Source of the DNA: Alphaproteobacteria bacterium
Lineage (GTDB): Bacteria; Myxococcota_A; UBA796; UBA2385
Assembly (NCBI GenBank): GCA_020632755.1
Contig: JACKEY010000008.1
Location: 124,001 to 188,000 of the forward strand
Reading direction: 5' to 3'
Length of the DNA stretch: 64,000 nucleotides
A model generated the notes under the pieces. The model was not told the origin of the DNA. It saw nothing but the letters and a program-made list of their open reading frames with translations, and searched no databases. Both the position numbers and the translations under genes were made by a program. Every line of letters starts with the position of its first letter. Within the stretch, counting starts at the first letter, position 1. This document shows, piece by piece, positions 36,689 through 45,076 of this stretch.

Positions 36689-38026
36689 ATGGTTCCGCGC
36701 CTGCACCGGCGAGAAGAACGCCGAGGCAACTACAGCATCCTGTTCGCCCTGACCCTCATCGGCCTGGTGGGCTTCGGCGCGCTGGCCGTCGACACGGCCT
36801 ACATGCGCCTGGCCCACGCCGAGGCCCAGGACGTCGCCGATGCCGCCAGCCAGGCCGCCCTGGTGGTGCTCCGCGCGAGCGGCGACGTCGAACAGGCCGA
36901 GGCTGCCGCCCGCGCGGTCGTGGCCGCCAACAAGGTCGTCGGCCAGCCCGCCGTCGTCACCGAGATCGACTTCGGCAACTTCAACGAGCGGGATGACGAC
37001 CCGACCTTCCGGCCGTCCGGCGTGTTCCCGAACGCCGTGCACGTCGAGGTCGCCCGCAGCGACGACGCCGGAAACCCGGTGCCGCACCTGCTGGCGCGGA
37101 CGCTGGGCCACCAGCAGTTCGACGTGTCGGCCTCCAGCACCAGCGCCACCCGCAGCGTCGAGCTGACCCTGGTCATGGACATCACGCTGTCGTGGGGCGA
37201 GGCGGACTTCGCCGACGCCCGCGAGGCGTCGCTGCTGGCCTTGGAGATGCTCGAAGAGACCGCCAGCACGTCGGACACGATCGCGATGTCCGTGTTCAAC
37301 GGCAACCGTGCCAACGCCTTCACGCCGGCCGTGAACCTGACGAACAGCACTGCCATCGACGGCGTCTTCGACGACTGGAGCCAGCTGCAGATGGCGAGCG
37401 TGGCCGGCTACGACCGCGACCACTTCGACAACCGCGACTGCGAGTACAACTACAACAACAGCGGCCACTACGAGTACGAGTACTACTACGACCGGCGCGG
37501 GCGCCTGAAGAAGCGCCAGGTGTGGGTCGATGGCTACGACAAGAACGACTTCGCCCAGCCGACCGAGGGCGGCTGCTACCCGAACATGCCGCGGGCCTAC
37601 TACGACGAGCTCACCACCGACCAGAGCTCCGGCCTGACGATGGCCCGGCAGATGATCGCTTCGTCGGGCAGCAACGCCAGCTACCGCGCCGTCGTGCTGC
37701 TCACCGACGGTCGCCCGAACCAGGTCTACTGCGACCAGGGCGACGACCGGAACAGCGACGGCTACACCGAGGATCGCTGGGACGAGTACGTCGGCCCGAA
37801 GTGCCGGAACACCAACGACATCCGCAACGCCGCCATCGAAGAGGCCCAGCGCCTGTGGGAAGAGCAGGGCGTGCACGTGTGGGTCGTGTCGTTCATCGCC
37901 GACGACTGGATGATGTACCAGATGCCCCAGGGCGACGGGTACTACGTGCGGACGAACGATCCCGACGAGCTGGCCGAGCTGTTCGCGCAGATCGTCAGCG
38001 AGCTGCCGATGGCCATCGTCGAGTAG
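36689..38026 (+). CDS. TadG-like vWA protein (pilus/Flp-associated)
   Basis: A 445-residue protein. Basic RREERRGNYSILFALTLIGLVGFGALAVDTAYM followed by an Ala-rich helix (AHAEAQDVADAASQAALV) is the TadE/TadG N-terminus, with one membrane helix (about 15-37). A von Willebrand A domain follows: VELTLVMDITLSW holds a DxTxS form of the DxSxS MIDAS metal site, and RAVVLLTDGRPNQ the second metal-site strand. Inserted in the vWA is a Tyr/Asn-rich stretch around residues 248-285 (NYNNSGHYEYEYYYD). AGGGAGG gives a clear ribosome site. Role: pilus assembly or surface adhesion; no other tad genes are adjacent. Confidence 0.87.
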   Translation: MVPRLHRREERRGNYSILFALTLIGLVGFGALAVDTAYMRLAHAEAQDVADAASQAALVVLRASGDVEQAEAAARAVVAANKVVGQPAVVTEIDFGNFNERDDDPTFRPSGVFPNAVHVEVARSDDAGNPVPHLLARTLGHQQFDVSASSTSATRSVELTLVMDITLSWGEADFADAREASLLALEMLEETASTSDTIAMSVFNGNRANAFTPAVNLTNSTAIDGVFDDWSQLQMASVAGYDRDHFDNRDCEYNYNNSGHYEYEYYYDRRGRLKKRQVWVDGYDKNDFAQPTEGGCYPNMPRAYYDELTTDQSSGLTMARQMIASSGSNASYRAVVLLTDGRPNQVYCDQGDDRNSDGYTEDRWDEYVGPKCRNTNDIRNAAIEEAQRLWEEQGVHVWVVSFIADDWMMYQMPQGDGYYVRTNDPDELAELFAQIVSELPMAIVE

Positions 38027-38063
38027 ACCGGCGAGCAGACCGGGCGGGTGGACCCGGCGGCCA

Positions 38064-38912
38064 TCACAGGTTCGCCAGGACCTCGCCGAGCTGCGCCTGT
38101 GGGATCGCCCCGTGGGCGACCGGCGTCTCGGCGACGACGACGCGATGGGCGGCCAGCGCCCGCTCCCAGCCGTCGGGCTCGACCGCCACCGCGTCGGCAC
38201 CCAGGCCGGCCGCCACCGCCGCCGCGAGCCGCCGGCTCTGGCCGGTGGTCCCGGGGTGTGTCGTGTGCAGGCTCAGCGCCCGCCGGCCCGGCGCTTCCAG
38301 GGTCCACGCCGCCACCTTGTCGGCGCCGCCGTAGAGCGCGTCGAGCAGGGCGACGCTGCGCACCGGCCAGTGGCCGTTCTCGAGCAGCTCGATGAGGGTG
38401 ACATAGCCGCCGCTGTGGGCGACCAGGACGATCTCGTCGATGGCGTCAGGGCCCGCGATGCCGAGCTCGGGCACCAGCACCTCGTCGACCAGGGCCGACA
38501 GCCAGGCATCCGCGACGCCGGGCCGCGAGAAGGCGCCGGGGTTGCCGCTGCGGGCCCGCCAGGCGAGCTGCGGCACGACCAGCACTGCGTCATCCCCGGC
38601 GACGGGCGCGAGCCGGGCCGCGATCGACGTCGCGTCGCTCTCCCAGCCGTGCAGGAAGACGACCACGCGCAGGCGCTCCAGATCGACGCCTGCGGGCGCG
38701 TGCACGACGACCGAGGGCGCGTCGGACGGAAGGTCGGCGTGCGTCCGCACCGACAGCCGGGCCGCCGCATCCACGGGGGCCGACAGGGTCGGGGCCGGGC
38801 CGGGCAGGACCAGCGACGCGGCGGGCGCCACGGCCGCCGGCACGGGCCCCTGGGCCGCCTGCACGGTGCAGGCGGAGAGGACCACGGCGAGGGCGGAAGC
38901 GGCAGCTCTCAC
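38064..38912 (-). CDS. Alpha/beta-hydrolase-fold lipoprotein
   Basis: A 282-residue lipoprotein; GTG at 38912 starts VRAAASALAVVLSAC, a complete lipobox signal. The hydrolase core has RVVVFLHGWESDATSIAARL, IVLVAHSGGYVTLIELL with Ser in HSGGY (degenerate GxSxG), a possible Asp in VALLDALYGGADKV and a late His in TPVAHGAIP. Probably an extracytoplasmic esterase or serine hydrolase. The frame stays open far upstream across other genes, so the start rests on the signal peptide and a TAGGAT -10 seven bases upstream that implies a leaderless message. Confidence 0.82.
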   Translation of the reverse strand: MRAAASALAVVLSACTVQAAQGPVPAAVAPAASLVLPGPAPTLSAPVDAAARLSVRTHADLPSDAPSVVVHAPAGVDLERLRVVVFLHGWESDATSIAARLAPVAGDDAVLVVPQLAWRARSGNPGAFSRPGVADAWLSALVDEVLVPELGIAGPDAIDEIVLVAHSGGYVTLIELLENGHWPVRSVALLDALYGGADKVAAWTLEAPGRRALSLHTTHPGTTGQSRRLAAAVAAGLGADAVAVEPDGWERALAAHRVVVAETPVAHGAIPQAQLGEVLANL

Positions 38913-38919
38913 GGCGACG

Positions 38920-38925
38920 ATCCTA
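38920..38925 (-). promoter_or_regulatory. Candidate -10 TAGGAT, leaderless hydrolase gene
   Basis: TAGGAT (minus strand), seven bases before the GTG at 38912, without a ribosome site. Confidence 0.4.
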
Positions 38926-38980
38926 CGCCGGTCGCACGCGACCCGCCGCGACCGTGCGCCGCGCGCAGCGCCGGCTCGGA

Positions 38981-40276
38981 TCAAGCCTGCGCGGCCTCGA
39001 TCTCCTCCCACCGGGACAGCCACTCGGCCTCGACCCGGCGGTAGTCGACCTCGGCGTTGAGCCGGGCGAGGATGCTGTAGAAGCCGAACTGCAGCCGGTT
39101 GAGGAAGATCATGCCTTCCGGCAGGGGCACGAAGCCGTCGTCGGACTCGCCCTTGCCGAAGTCCTTGAAGTTGTCCTTGAAGTTCCGGACCACGCCCTTG
39201 ACGTAGTCGGGGGTGAACCGGAACGGCGACTCGCTGACCGGCCGCAGGATCTCCATGAGGTAGGCCAGGGCCCGCTCCTCGTAGGGGCCGCCCTGGGTGT
39301 GCAGCATGGCTCGCCCGGCGTCCCGGGCGGTCTCCCAGTCGTGGGCGGCGCAGGCCCGGTGCAGCTTCACCACGGTGCGGCGGCGCTCCAGCGGGATGTC
39401 CTGGACACAGCCGAAGTCCAGGAAGGTGATGCGGCCGTCGGGCTGGAACAGGTAGTTGCCGGGGTGGGGATCGGCGTTGAACACACCGCCGAGCACCATC
39501 GACCCGTAGACGAAGCGCCACAGGGTCTCGGCCCACAGGGCCCGCTGCGGTTCCTTGGCGTGCATCGCCACGGTGAACGGCTTGCCGCTCACCAGCTCGC
39601 TGGTGATCACCCGCTCGCTGGTGTGGCTCTGGTGCACGGCGGGGATGTGGATGGTGGGCTCGGACGCGTGCAGGGCGGCGAACTCCGCCTGTCGGCGGGC
39701 TTCCAGCGTGTAGTCCAGCTCTTCGAGGAAGCGCTGCTTGATCTCGGCGTGGAAGCGGTCGGCTTCCAGCCGGCGCATGCCGAACATGTCGATGGCCATC
39801 TTGACCACGACGCCGTTGTCCAGGTCGGCTTCGAGCGCCTCGCCGATGCCGGGGTGCTGCACCTTGACCGCGACCTCGCGCTCGTCGGGCAGCCGCGCCC
39901 GGTGCACCTGGCCGATGCTGGCGCTGGCCAGCGGCTCGTCGTCCCACTCCAGGAAGAGCTCGTCGATGGACCCGCCCAGGTCTTCTTCGACGACCCGCCG
40001 GATGTCCGAGGGGGTGGACGTCTGCGCCTTGCTCTGCAGCTTCTGCATGGACTTCTCGAAGACCATGCGGTGCTGGTCGGGCACCACGCCGTCCACGTAG
40101 CTGGCCATCTGGCCGACCTTGGTGGCCATGCCGCGCATGTTGCTGAGCACTTCCGTCGTGCGCTCGACCTTGGTGGCCACGTCGTCGGCCTGACGCAGCA
40201 GGGCGACGCCGGTGGTGGCGCTGGTCTTCGCAAGGCGTGCGAGGCGCTTGAGGCGTCCTGTCGGAACGCGGGCCAT
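38981..40276 (-). CDS. ABC1/UbiB-family atypical kinase
   Basis: A 431-residue protein of the ABC1 (ADCK/UbiB) family. KxGQ-type helix MATKVGQMASY (residues about 50-60), Ala-rich loop ASASIGQVHRA, Lys in VAVKVQHPGI, NADPHPGNYLF catalytic loop and FLDFGCVQD metal site are all present. UbiB-type proteins support ubiquinone or isoprenoid-lipid metabolism as ATPases/kinases on membranes. No C-terminal membrane helix is obvious, unlike UbiB. ATG at 40276 is set by the start of the domain; a TAGGGT -10 lies 23 bases upstream. Divergent from the clostripain-like gene. Confidence 0.95.
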   Translation of the reverse strand: MARVPTGRLKRLARLAKTSATTGVALLRQADDVATKVERTTEVLSNMRGMATKVGQMASYVDGVVPDQHRMVFEKSMQKLQSKAQTSTPSDIRRVVEEDLGGSIDELFLEWDDEPLASASIGQVHRARLPDEREVAVKVQHPGIGEALEADLDNGVVVKMAIDMFGMRRLEADRFHAEIKQRFLEELDYTLEARRQAEFAALHASEPTIHIPAVHQSHTSERVITSELVSGKPFTVAMHAKEPQRALWAETLWRFVYGSMVLGGVFNADPHPGNYLFQPDGRITFLDFGCVQDIPLERRRTVVKLHRACAAHDWETARDAGRAMLHTQGGPYEERALAYLMEILRPVSESPFRFTPDYVKGVVRNFKDNFKDFGKGESDDGFVPLPEGMIFLNRLQFGFYSILARLNAEVDYRRVEAEWLSRWEEIEAAQA

Positions 40277-40299
40277 GGCTGTCCCCGGGCTGGAGCCCC

Positions 40300-40305
40300 A
40301 CCCTA
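40300..40305 (-). promoter_or_regulatory. Candidate -10 TAGGGT of the ABC1 gene
   Basis: TAGGGT on the minus strand, 23 bases before the ATG at 40276, within GGGTAGGGTGG. Confidence 0.35.
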
Positions 40306-40353
40306 CCCGTCCCCGTGGGCGGCGGCGAACCCGCCCGCAGCTGCGACACTCCA

Positions 40354-41502
40354 ATGGTCATGCTCGCCCTCGTCCTCGCCGCCTGCTCCGGCACCCCGCC
40401 GGAGATGCCGCCTCCTCCGCCGACCAGCGCCGCCTTCCGCGAGGACACGGTGCTGCTGTACTGGCTGCCCTACGACAACGACCTCGGCCACGCCGCGGGC
40501 CCCGTGCTCGAGGGGCTGCGACAGGCCACCCAGGACGGCCGGGTGCAGATCGCCGCCCAGGTCGACACGCCGGGGACCGTCGGCATGCAGCGCGTCGCCT
40601 TCCGCGACGGCCGGGGACTGGAGGAGCCGGTGCCGGACGCCGAAGACAGCGCCGGCCTGGCCACCCTGCAGGCGTTCCTGGACTGGGCGGCCGTGCGCTA
40701 CGAGGCGCGCCACTACGCCGTCTTCGTCCTGGACCATGGCGGCGATCTGCCGCGGCTGGCCCGCGACGACCGGCCGACCTTCCTGCAACAGCCCGGCCCG
40801 TCGGCGACCTGGCTCTCGACCACCGAGCTCGCCGCCGCCGTCGCTGCCTTCCGCGCCCAGGAGCCCGGCGAGGTCGAGGCCCTGGTCATGCAGGTCTGCG
40901 GCAAGGCCAGCGTCGCCGCTGCCTGGGAGGTCCGCCACGCCGCCCGGAGCACCCTGGCCAGCCAGCTCCCGCTCGGCGCTCCGAACACCTATTACCCAGC
41001 CCTGGCCACGCTCCCCGACGACTGGGACGGCGCCGATCTGCTCGGCGTCCTGACGACGGCCGAGGCCCCGTCGATGTACGCCACCTGGTCCTGCGTCGAC
41101 AACCGCGCCCTGGACGCGCTCCCCGGCGCCCTCGCCTCGCTCACCGACATCCCCCCGGATCCGGCGTGGCTCGACGGCCCCCTCGCGCCGCTGACGTGGA
41201 CCTACGCCGGGGATGCCTGGACGGACCTGTCCGCGCTGGCCCGAATCGCCGGGGCCGCTCCGCTCGAGCGCACCCTGGACGCCCTGTCCTGCGGCCGGGT
41301 GGCGAACCCCGCGGCGCCCCCGCTGCCGACCGACGGCTTCGCCGATCCGACCGCGCTCGGCGGCCTGTCGGTCTACCTGCCGCCGGCGGACGGCATGCCC
41401 GCCGACCACGCCGCCCAGGCGCTGTTCCGGGACACCCACCTGGGGCCGTGGCTCGAGGCGCTCGTGCGCCCTCCACCACCACCGGGGCCCGGAGCCGGGT
41501 AG
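40354..41502 (+). CDS. Clostripain-like (C11) cysteine peptidase lipoprotein
   Basis: A 382-residue lipoprotein with very short signal MVMLALVLAAC and a Pro spacer. VLLYWLPYDNDLGHAA opens the domain as in C11 peptidases; FVLDHGGDL holds the catalytic His (H128) and LVMQVCGKASVAAAWEV the catalytic Cys (C182) in the position of the family's 'D-x-C...EV'. Members are Arg- or Lys-specific caspase-fold peptidases that act outside the cell. The Asp before the Cys is replaced by Gln-Val, so activity should be tested. Divergent from the ABC1 gene; the SRPBCC gene follows 23 bases downstream. Confidence 0.82.
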   Translation: MVMLALVLAACSGTPPEMPPPPPTSAAFREDTVLLYWLPYDNDLGHAAGPVLEGLRQATQDGRVQIAAQVDTPGTVGMQRVAFRDGRGLEEPVPDAEDSAGLATLQAFLDWAAVRYEARHYAVFVLDHGGDLPRLARDDRPTFLQQPGPSATWLSTTELAAAVAAFRAQEPGEVEALVMQVCGKASVAAAWEVRHAARSTLASQLPLGAPNTYYPALATLPDDWDGADLLGVLTTAEAPSMYATWSCVDNRALDALPGALASLTDIPPDPAWLDGPLAPLTWTYAGDAWTDLSALARIAGAAPLERTLDALSCGRVANPAAPPLPTDGFADPTALGGLSVYLPPADGMPADHAAQALFRDTHLGPWLEALVRPPPPPGPGAG

Positions 41503-41525
41503 ATGCACCTCCTCCCGGAGCTCCT

Positions 41526-41930
41526 GTGCAGCTGCGTTCCTTCGAGCTGGCCACCGACCTGTTCATCAAGCCCGTCGAGGTGTTCGACACCTGGCTCGAC
41601 AGCACCCGCCACAGCCTGCTGACCCAGGCGCCCGCCCTCATCGACCCGCGGGTCGGCGGGCAGTACAGCCTGTGGGGTGGCTCGGTCACCGGCGAGTTCG
41701 TGCACATCGACCGGCCGCGGGTCATCGCGCAGACCTGGCGGACGGTGGACTTCAGCGCCGACATGCCCGACACGCGGCTCGAGCTGACCTTCGAAGAGCG
41801 GGTCAACGGCTGCCGACTGCGGGTCGTGCACGCGCACATCCCGGCCAGCATGGCGTCCGCGTTCCGGTCGGCGTGGACCCAGTACTACTTCCCGCGCATG
41901 ACCACGATCGGGGTGCTGCCCCAGGGCTGA
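41526..41930 (+). CDS. SRPBCC/AHSA1-like START-fold protein
   Basis: A 134-residue small protein. VQLRSFELATDLFIKPVEVFDTWLDS, GGQYSLWGGSVTGEFVHIDRPRVIAQTWR and RLELTFEERVNGCRLRVVHAHIP follow the AHSA1-type START-like pattern (hydrophobic ligand-binding or Hsp90-activator-like fold). GTG start with GGAG and a five-base spacer; it directly follows the C11 peptidase gene and may be co-transcribed. Its stop and that of the convergent sulfotransferase form a weak GCTGA/TCAGC dyad. Ligand unknown. Confidence 0.85.
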   Translation: MQLRSFELATDLFIKPVEVFDTWLDSTRHSLLTQAPALIDPRVGGQYSLWGGSVTGEFVHIDRPRVIAQTWRTVDFSADMPDTRLELTFEERVNGCRLRVVHAHIPASMASAFRSAWTQYYFPRMTTIGVLPQG

Positions 41931-41943
41931 CCGCGTCCGCCCC

Positions 41944-43221
41944 TCAGCGTCGCTGGCGCAGCGGGACGTCGAACCGGTCGATGTAGGGCTGGAAGGCTGC
42001 GTACAGCGCGTCGGAGTCCAGTCCGTACATGCCGGCGCTGTAGCGGTGGGCGCCGCGCTTGTCCTTGCGCCCGTTGGTCAGCCAGCTCTGGATGCGGGCA
42101 TCGGCGCCGGCTTCGTGGGGCAGATCGAAGGTCTCGCGGATGCGGCGGACCATGCCCGGCGTGTCGGCGACCAGCTGCCGGAAGCCCACGTCGATGACCG
42201 TGATGTCGGGCCGCGCGTCGCGCACGGCCATGGCCCGGCGCACCCCGATGGCGAACCGTTCCTGGATGTAGGGACCGAGCTCCTGCGGGTCGAAGGCGCC
42301 GTAGAGCATGCGGCGGTTCATCGAGATGAGGCTGCAGTAGGACGCGACCACGTCGAAGGGATCGCGGTGGGTCCAGACCAGGTGCGCGTCGGGGAAGACA
42401 TCGACCAGCGCATCGACGAACCACAGGTGCTCGGGGCACTTGAGCACGAACTGCCGCGTCGGGCGGGCATGGGCCATCATCTGCAGCTGGCGCTTGTAGT
42501 AGCGATAGGCCGGCCGCATGTCGAAGTCGGCCAGCCAGTCGCCGTAGGTGCGGAAGCCGGCGGCGATGTCGTAGTTCAGCACCGAGTAGGCGTTGAAGAA
42601 GAGCGGCCAGCACTCTTCGGCGGTCTCGGGGCCGACCTCGTGCACCGAGTCCATCTCGGGGGCCATGAAGTAGGCCGCCCGCAGGGTCGCGCGGGCCTTG
42701 GCCAGGCGCTTGTCGCGGTCGATCCGGGGGTCGTCGCTGGCCGGGACCGGGTTCTGGAGCTCCCAGAACTTCAGGCTGCGGGTGCCGGGCTCGAGGGACA
42801 GCAGGTTCTGGAGCAGGGTGGTGCCGGTCCGCGGAAAGCCCAGCACGAACACGGGACGCTCGATCTCGACGTCGGCGGCGTCGGGGTGACGCCGGAAGTA
42901 GTCCTCGATCTTGAGCCGGTTGACGGCCGCCATGATGAAGGTCTGGCGCGTGATGATCCGGGCCAGGTTCGACAGCGGCATGTTCGACGCGACGTCGCAG
43001 ATGCGCTCGAAGGGCTCGCGCCACTCGTCGCTGCCGAAGTCCGACAGGCCGGTCCGCCGGCGGGCCGACGCCAGGATGCTGTCCGGTGCTATCTCCGCCA
43101 CGGTCGGCAGCAGCCCCGCCACGCCCGCCAGCAGGTCGATGGCGCGCACCACCGGACGGTAGGACGTCCGGCTGACGGTGACCTGGGCCTTGGCCGGGGC
43201 AGGGAGGGTGGAGGTCGACAC
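41944..43221 (-). CDS. PAPS-dependent sulfotransferase family protein
   Basis: About 425 residues. RPVFVLGFPRTGTTLLQNLLSLEP (after about residue 120) is the 5'-phosphosulfate-binding loop of PAPS sulfotransferases, and VWTHRDPFDVVASYCSLI carries the 3'-phosphate motif. The N-terminal 120 residues are helical. Substrate unknown; related bacterial proteins sulfate lipids, polyketides or peptides. The GTG at 43221 has no strong ribosome site; an ATG-rich start at 43290 would add 23 residues. It converges on the SRPBCC gene and is divergent from the J-like gene. Confidence 0.88.
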   Translation of the reverse strand: MSTSTLPAPAKAQVTVSRTSYRPVVRAIDLLAGVAGLLPTVAEIAPDSILASARRRTGLSDFGSDEWREPFERICDVASNMPLSNLARIITRQTFIMAAVNRLKIEDYFRRHPDAADVEIERPVFVLGFPRTGTTLLQNLLSLEPGTRSLKFWELQNPVPASDDPRIDRDKRLAKARATLRAAYFMAPEMDSVHEVGPETAEECWPLFFNAYSVLNYDIAAGFRTYGDWLADFDMRPAYRYYKRQLQMMAHARPTRQFVLKCPEHLWFVDALVDVFPDAHLVWTHRDPFDVVASYCSLISMNRRMLYGAFDPQELGPYIQERFAIGVRRAMAVRDARPDITVIDVGFRQLVADTPGMVRRIRETFDLPHEAGADARIQSWLTNGRKDKRGAHRYSAGMYGLDSDALYAAFQPYIDRFDVPLRQRR

Positions 43222-43373
43222 GGGGAGAGGAGGCTCTGGGTGGCTGACACACGTAACCGGCAACACATGCGCCCCGGCGGGCATCGTCACCCGGAGGAGA
43301 TCGCCTCGGGCGGAGAGCGGCCGACGCGTCCGCCGGCTCCCGAGGCGTTAGCGGTCCTGTGCCGAAGGGAACC

Positions 43374-43724
43374 ATGGGCATCCTCCGCATCCTGCTGTTC
43401 ATCGCCGTCCTGCTCGCCGTCGCGTGGCTGTTCCGCGACGTGCTCAAGCGGGTCGGCGCGTGGCTGGACGACGAGCCCGACGCGCGCGACGCGGGTCCCG
43501 AGAAGGGGCCCCGGCTGCTGGCGATCGAGCGCAGCCCCTACGCCGTGCTCGGACTGCCCGAGGGCGCATCCCCCTTCGAGGTCGAGCGCGCCTTCCGCCA
43601 GATCATGAAGGACAACGCGCCCGAGCGGGTGGCCGAGCTGTCGCCCGAGCTGCAGGCCCACGCGGAGCGCCTGCGCCGCGACGCCACGGACGCCTGGCAG
43701 GCGCTCCAGGACGACGAGGCCTGA
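43374..43724 (+). CDS. J-domain-like membrane protein lacking HPD
   Basis: A 116-residue protein: one N-terminal membrane helix (ILRILLFIAVLLAVAWLF), an acidic linker, then a J-like domain from residue about 53 (SPYAVLGLPEGASPFEVERAFRQIMKDNAPERVAELSPELQAHAERLRRDATDAWQAL). The pattern fits DjlA/DnaJ-type J domains with the HPD tripeptide replaced by NAP (DNAPERVAEL against YHPDRVAxL). Without HPD it should not stimulate DnaK ATPase in the usual way, so it may be a membrane adaptor. AAGGGA precedes the ATG. A strong hairpin terminator follows at 43744-43779. Confidence 0.82.
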   Translation: MGILRILLFIAVLLAVAWLFRDVLKRVGAWLDDEPDARDAGPEKGPRLLAIERSPYAVLGLPEGASPFEVERAFRQIMKDNAPERVAELSPELQAHAERLRRDATDAWQALQDDEA

Positions 43725-43743
43725 GCCGAGGCCTGAGACGACG

Positions 43744-43779
43744 CCACCCCGCCCGGAGCGTCGGCTCGGAGCGGGGTGG
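43744..43779. terminator. 9-bp perfect hairpin between convergent genes
   Basis: CCACCCCGC (43744-43752) pairs with GCGGGGTGG (43771-43779); the 18-base loop has its own GAGC/GCTC stem. It separates the J-like gene from the convergent HMA gene and probably terminates both. Confidence 0.65.
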
Positions 43780-43805
43780 GTGGGTCGGAGCGGCCCGAGC
43801 GCGGC

Positions 43806-44144
43806 TCAGGCGTCCTGCTTCTTCGTCGCCTGGAAGCCGGTGCCCTCGACGGCGCTGACCAGCGCGGCGACGTCGACCTTGGCTGCGTCGTAGGCGATCT
43901 CGGCGGCGCCGGTCTGGTAGTCGACGGCGACCGCGATGACGCCGTCGACGCCCTGCAGGGCGGCGGTGACCTTGGTGCTGCAGTCGCCGCAGTGCATGCC
44001 GGCCACGGTCAGGCTGACCTTGGTGCCGTCGGCGGTCTGGACCTGCTCGGCGGCCTTGGCGAAGGCGGCGGCGTCGGCCATGGGGCAGGCCAGCGCGGGG
44101 GTGGACACGAACAGGGCGGCGCCGAGGGCGAGGGTGCGGAGCAT
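43806..44144 (-). CDS. Exported heavy-metal-associated (HMA) domain protein
   Basis: A 112-residue protein with signal peptide MLRTLALGAALFVSTPALA, then an HMA domain whose metal loop is GMHCGDC (MxCxxC). The fold VSLTVAGMHCGDCSTKVTAALQGVDGVIAVAVDYQTGAAEIAYD is typical of Cu/Hg/Zn-binding chaperones such as CopZ or MerP. The signal makes it periplasmic. A Cys in CPMADA follows the signal cleavage site. GGGAG precedes the ATG. No metal ATPase is adjacent. Metal cannot be read from sequence. Confidence 0.9.
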   Translation of the reverse strand: MLRTLALGAALFVSTPALACPMADAAAFAKAAEQVQTADGTKVSLTVAGMHCGDCSTKVTAALQGVDGVIAVAVDYQTGAAEIAYDAAKVDVAALVSAVEGTGFQATKKQDA

Positions 44145-44229
44145 GGGGCTCTCCCGGGTGCACCGGCCGATGGATGCCGGCCGGAGGACGTCCCTCACTG
44201 TACCCGGCTCCCGCGGCGCGCCAACCGAC

Positions 44230-45024
44230 TCAGCGCTTCCCCTGGGACAGCAGCAATGCCATCAGCCCGGGGAAGTGCCGGCCCAGGAAGGCGGCGACCT
44301 TGCCGTGCCCGGTGAACACGTGCTCGCGCTTGCGCTTGTGCAGTCCGTCGGCCATCGACCGGGCCGCCGCGTCGGCCGTCCACATCAGCTGCGCGGGCCG
44401 TGGGTCCTTGCGATCGGGGTGGTAGACGCCCTGGTTGTCGACGCGGGCGATGTCGCTCTCGACGAAGCCCGGGTGGATGGTCGTGCAGCTGACGCCGCTG
44501 CCCTTCAGCTCGACGGACAGGGTCTGGCCGAGCGCATGTACCGCCGCCTTGCTGGCGGCGTAGGCGCCGTTGCCCGGGGCCGGCGCGTAGACGATGACGC
44601 TGCCGACCAACCCCAGGCGCCCGCGGCTCTCGCGCAGGTGCGGAAGCGCCGCGGTGGCCGTGTTCAGCACCCCGATGACGTTGACGTCCAGCTGCCGCCG
44701 CAGATCCGCCGCGCAGAGCTTCTCGACCCGCCCGGACACGGCGTAGCCGGCGTTGGCCACAGCCACGTCCAGCCGCCCGTGCCGGGCGACGATGGCCGCC
44801 GCCGCCTCTCGCACCGCGTCTTCGTCGGTGACGTCGAGCGGCAGGGCCTCGGCCCGGCCTCCGGCAGCCTCGATGCGACCGACCACCTCCTGCAGCGGTC
44901 CCTCGCGCCGCCCCGAGACCACGACCACGCCGCCCCGTGCGGCCAGCTCGCACGCCAGGGCCGCCCCCAGCCCGCTGCCACCGCCGGTGATCCAGCAGAT
45001 CAGGTCGTCGAATCGCCGCGCCAT
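44230..45024 (-). CDS. Short-chain dehydrogenase/reductase
   Basis: A 264-residue classical SDR: TGGGSGLG nucleotide site, NAG motif (VANAGYAVSG), catalytic Ser in GSVIVYAPAP, and YAASK catalytic Tyr-Lys. VSGRREG after strand 2 suggests NADP preference. GGAG sits seven bases before the ATG. It lies 52 bases downstream of the diiron gene on the same strand, at the end of the ferredoxin reductase-MerR-diiron operon, and may act on the same lipid or alcohol substrate. Confidence 0.93.
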   Translation of the reverse strand: MARRFDDLICWITGGGSGLGAALACELAARGGVVVVSGRREGPLQEVVGRIEAAGGRAEALPLDVTDEDAVREAAAAIVARHGRLDVAVANAGYAVSGRVEKLCAADLRRQLDVNVIGVLNTATAALPHLRESRGRLGLVGSVIVYAPAPGNGAYAASKAAVHALGQTLSVELKGSGVSCTTIHPGFVESDIARVDNQGVYHPDRKDPRPAQLMWTADAAARSMADGLHKRKREHVFTGHGKVAAFLGRHFPGLMALLLSQGKR

Positions 45025-45076
45025 CGTTCGCTCCGGGTTGTCGCGCGTTGCTATCGCACCCGCACGCCGCCCCCCT

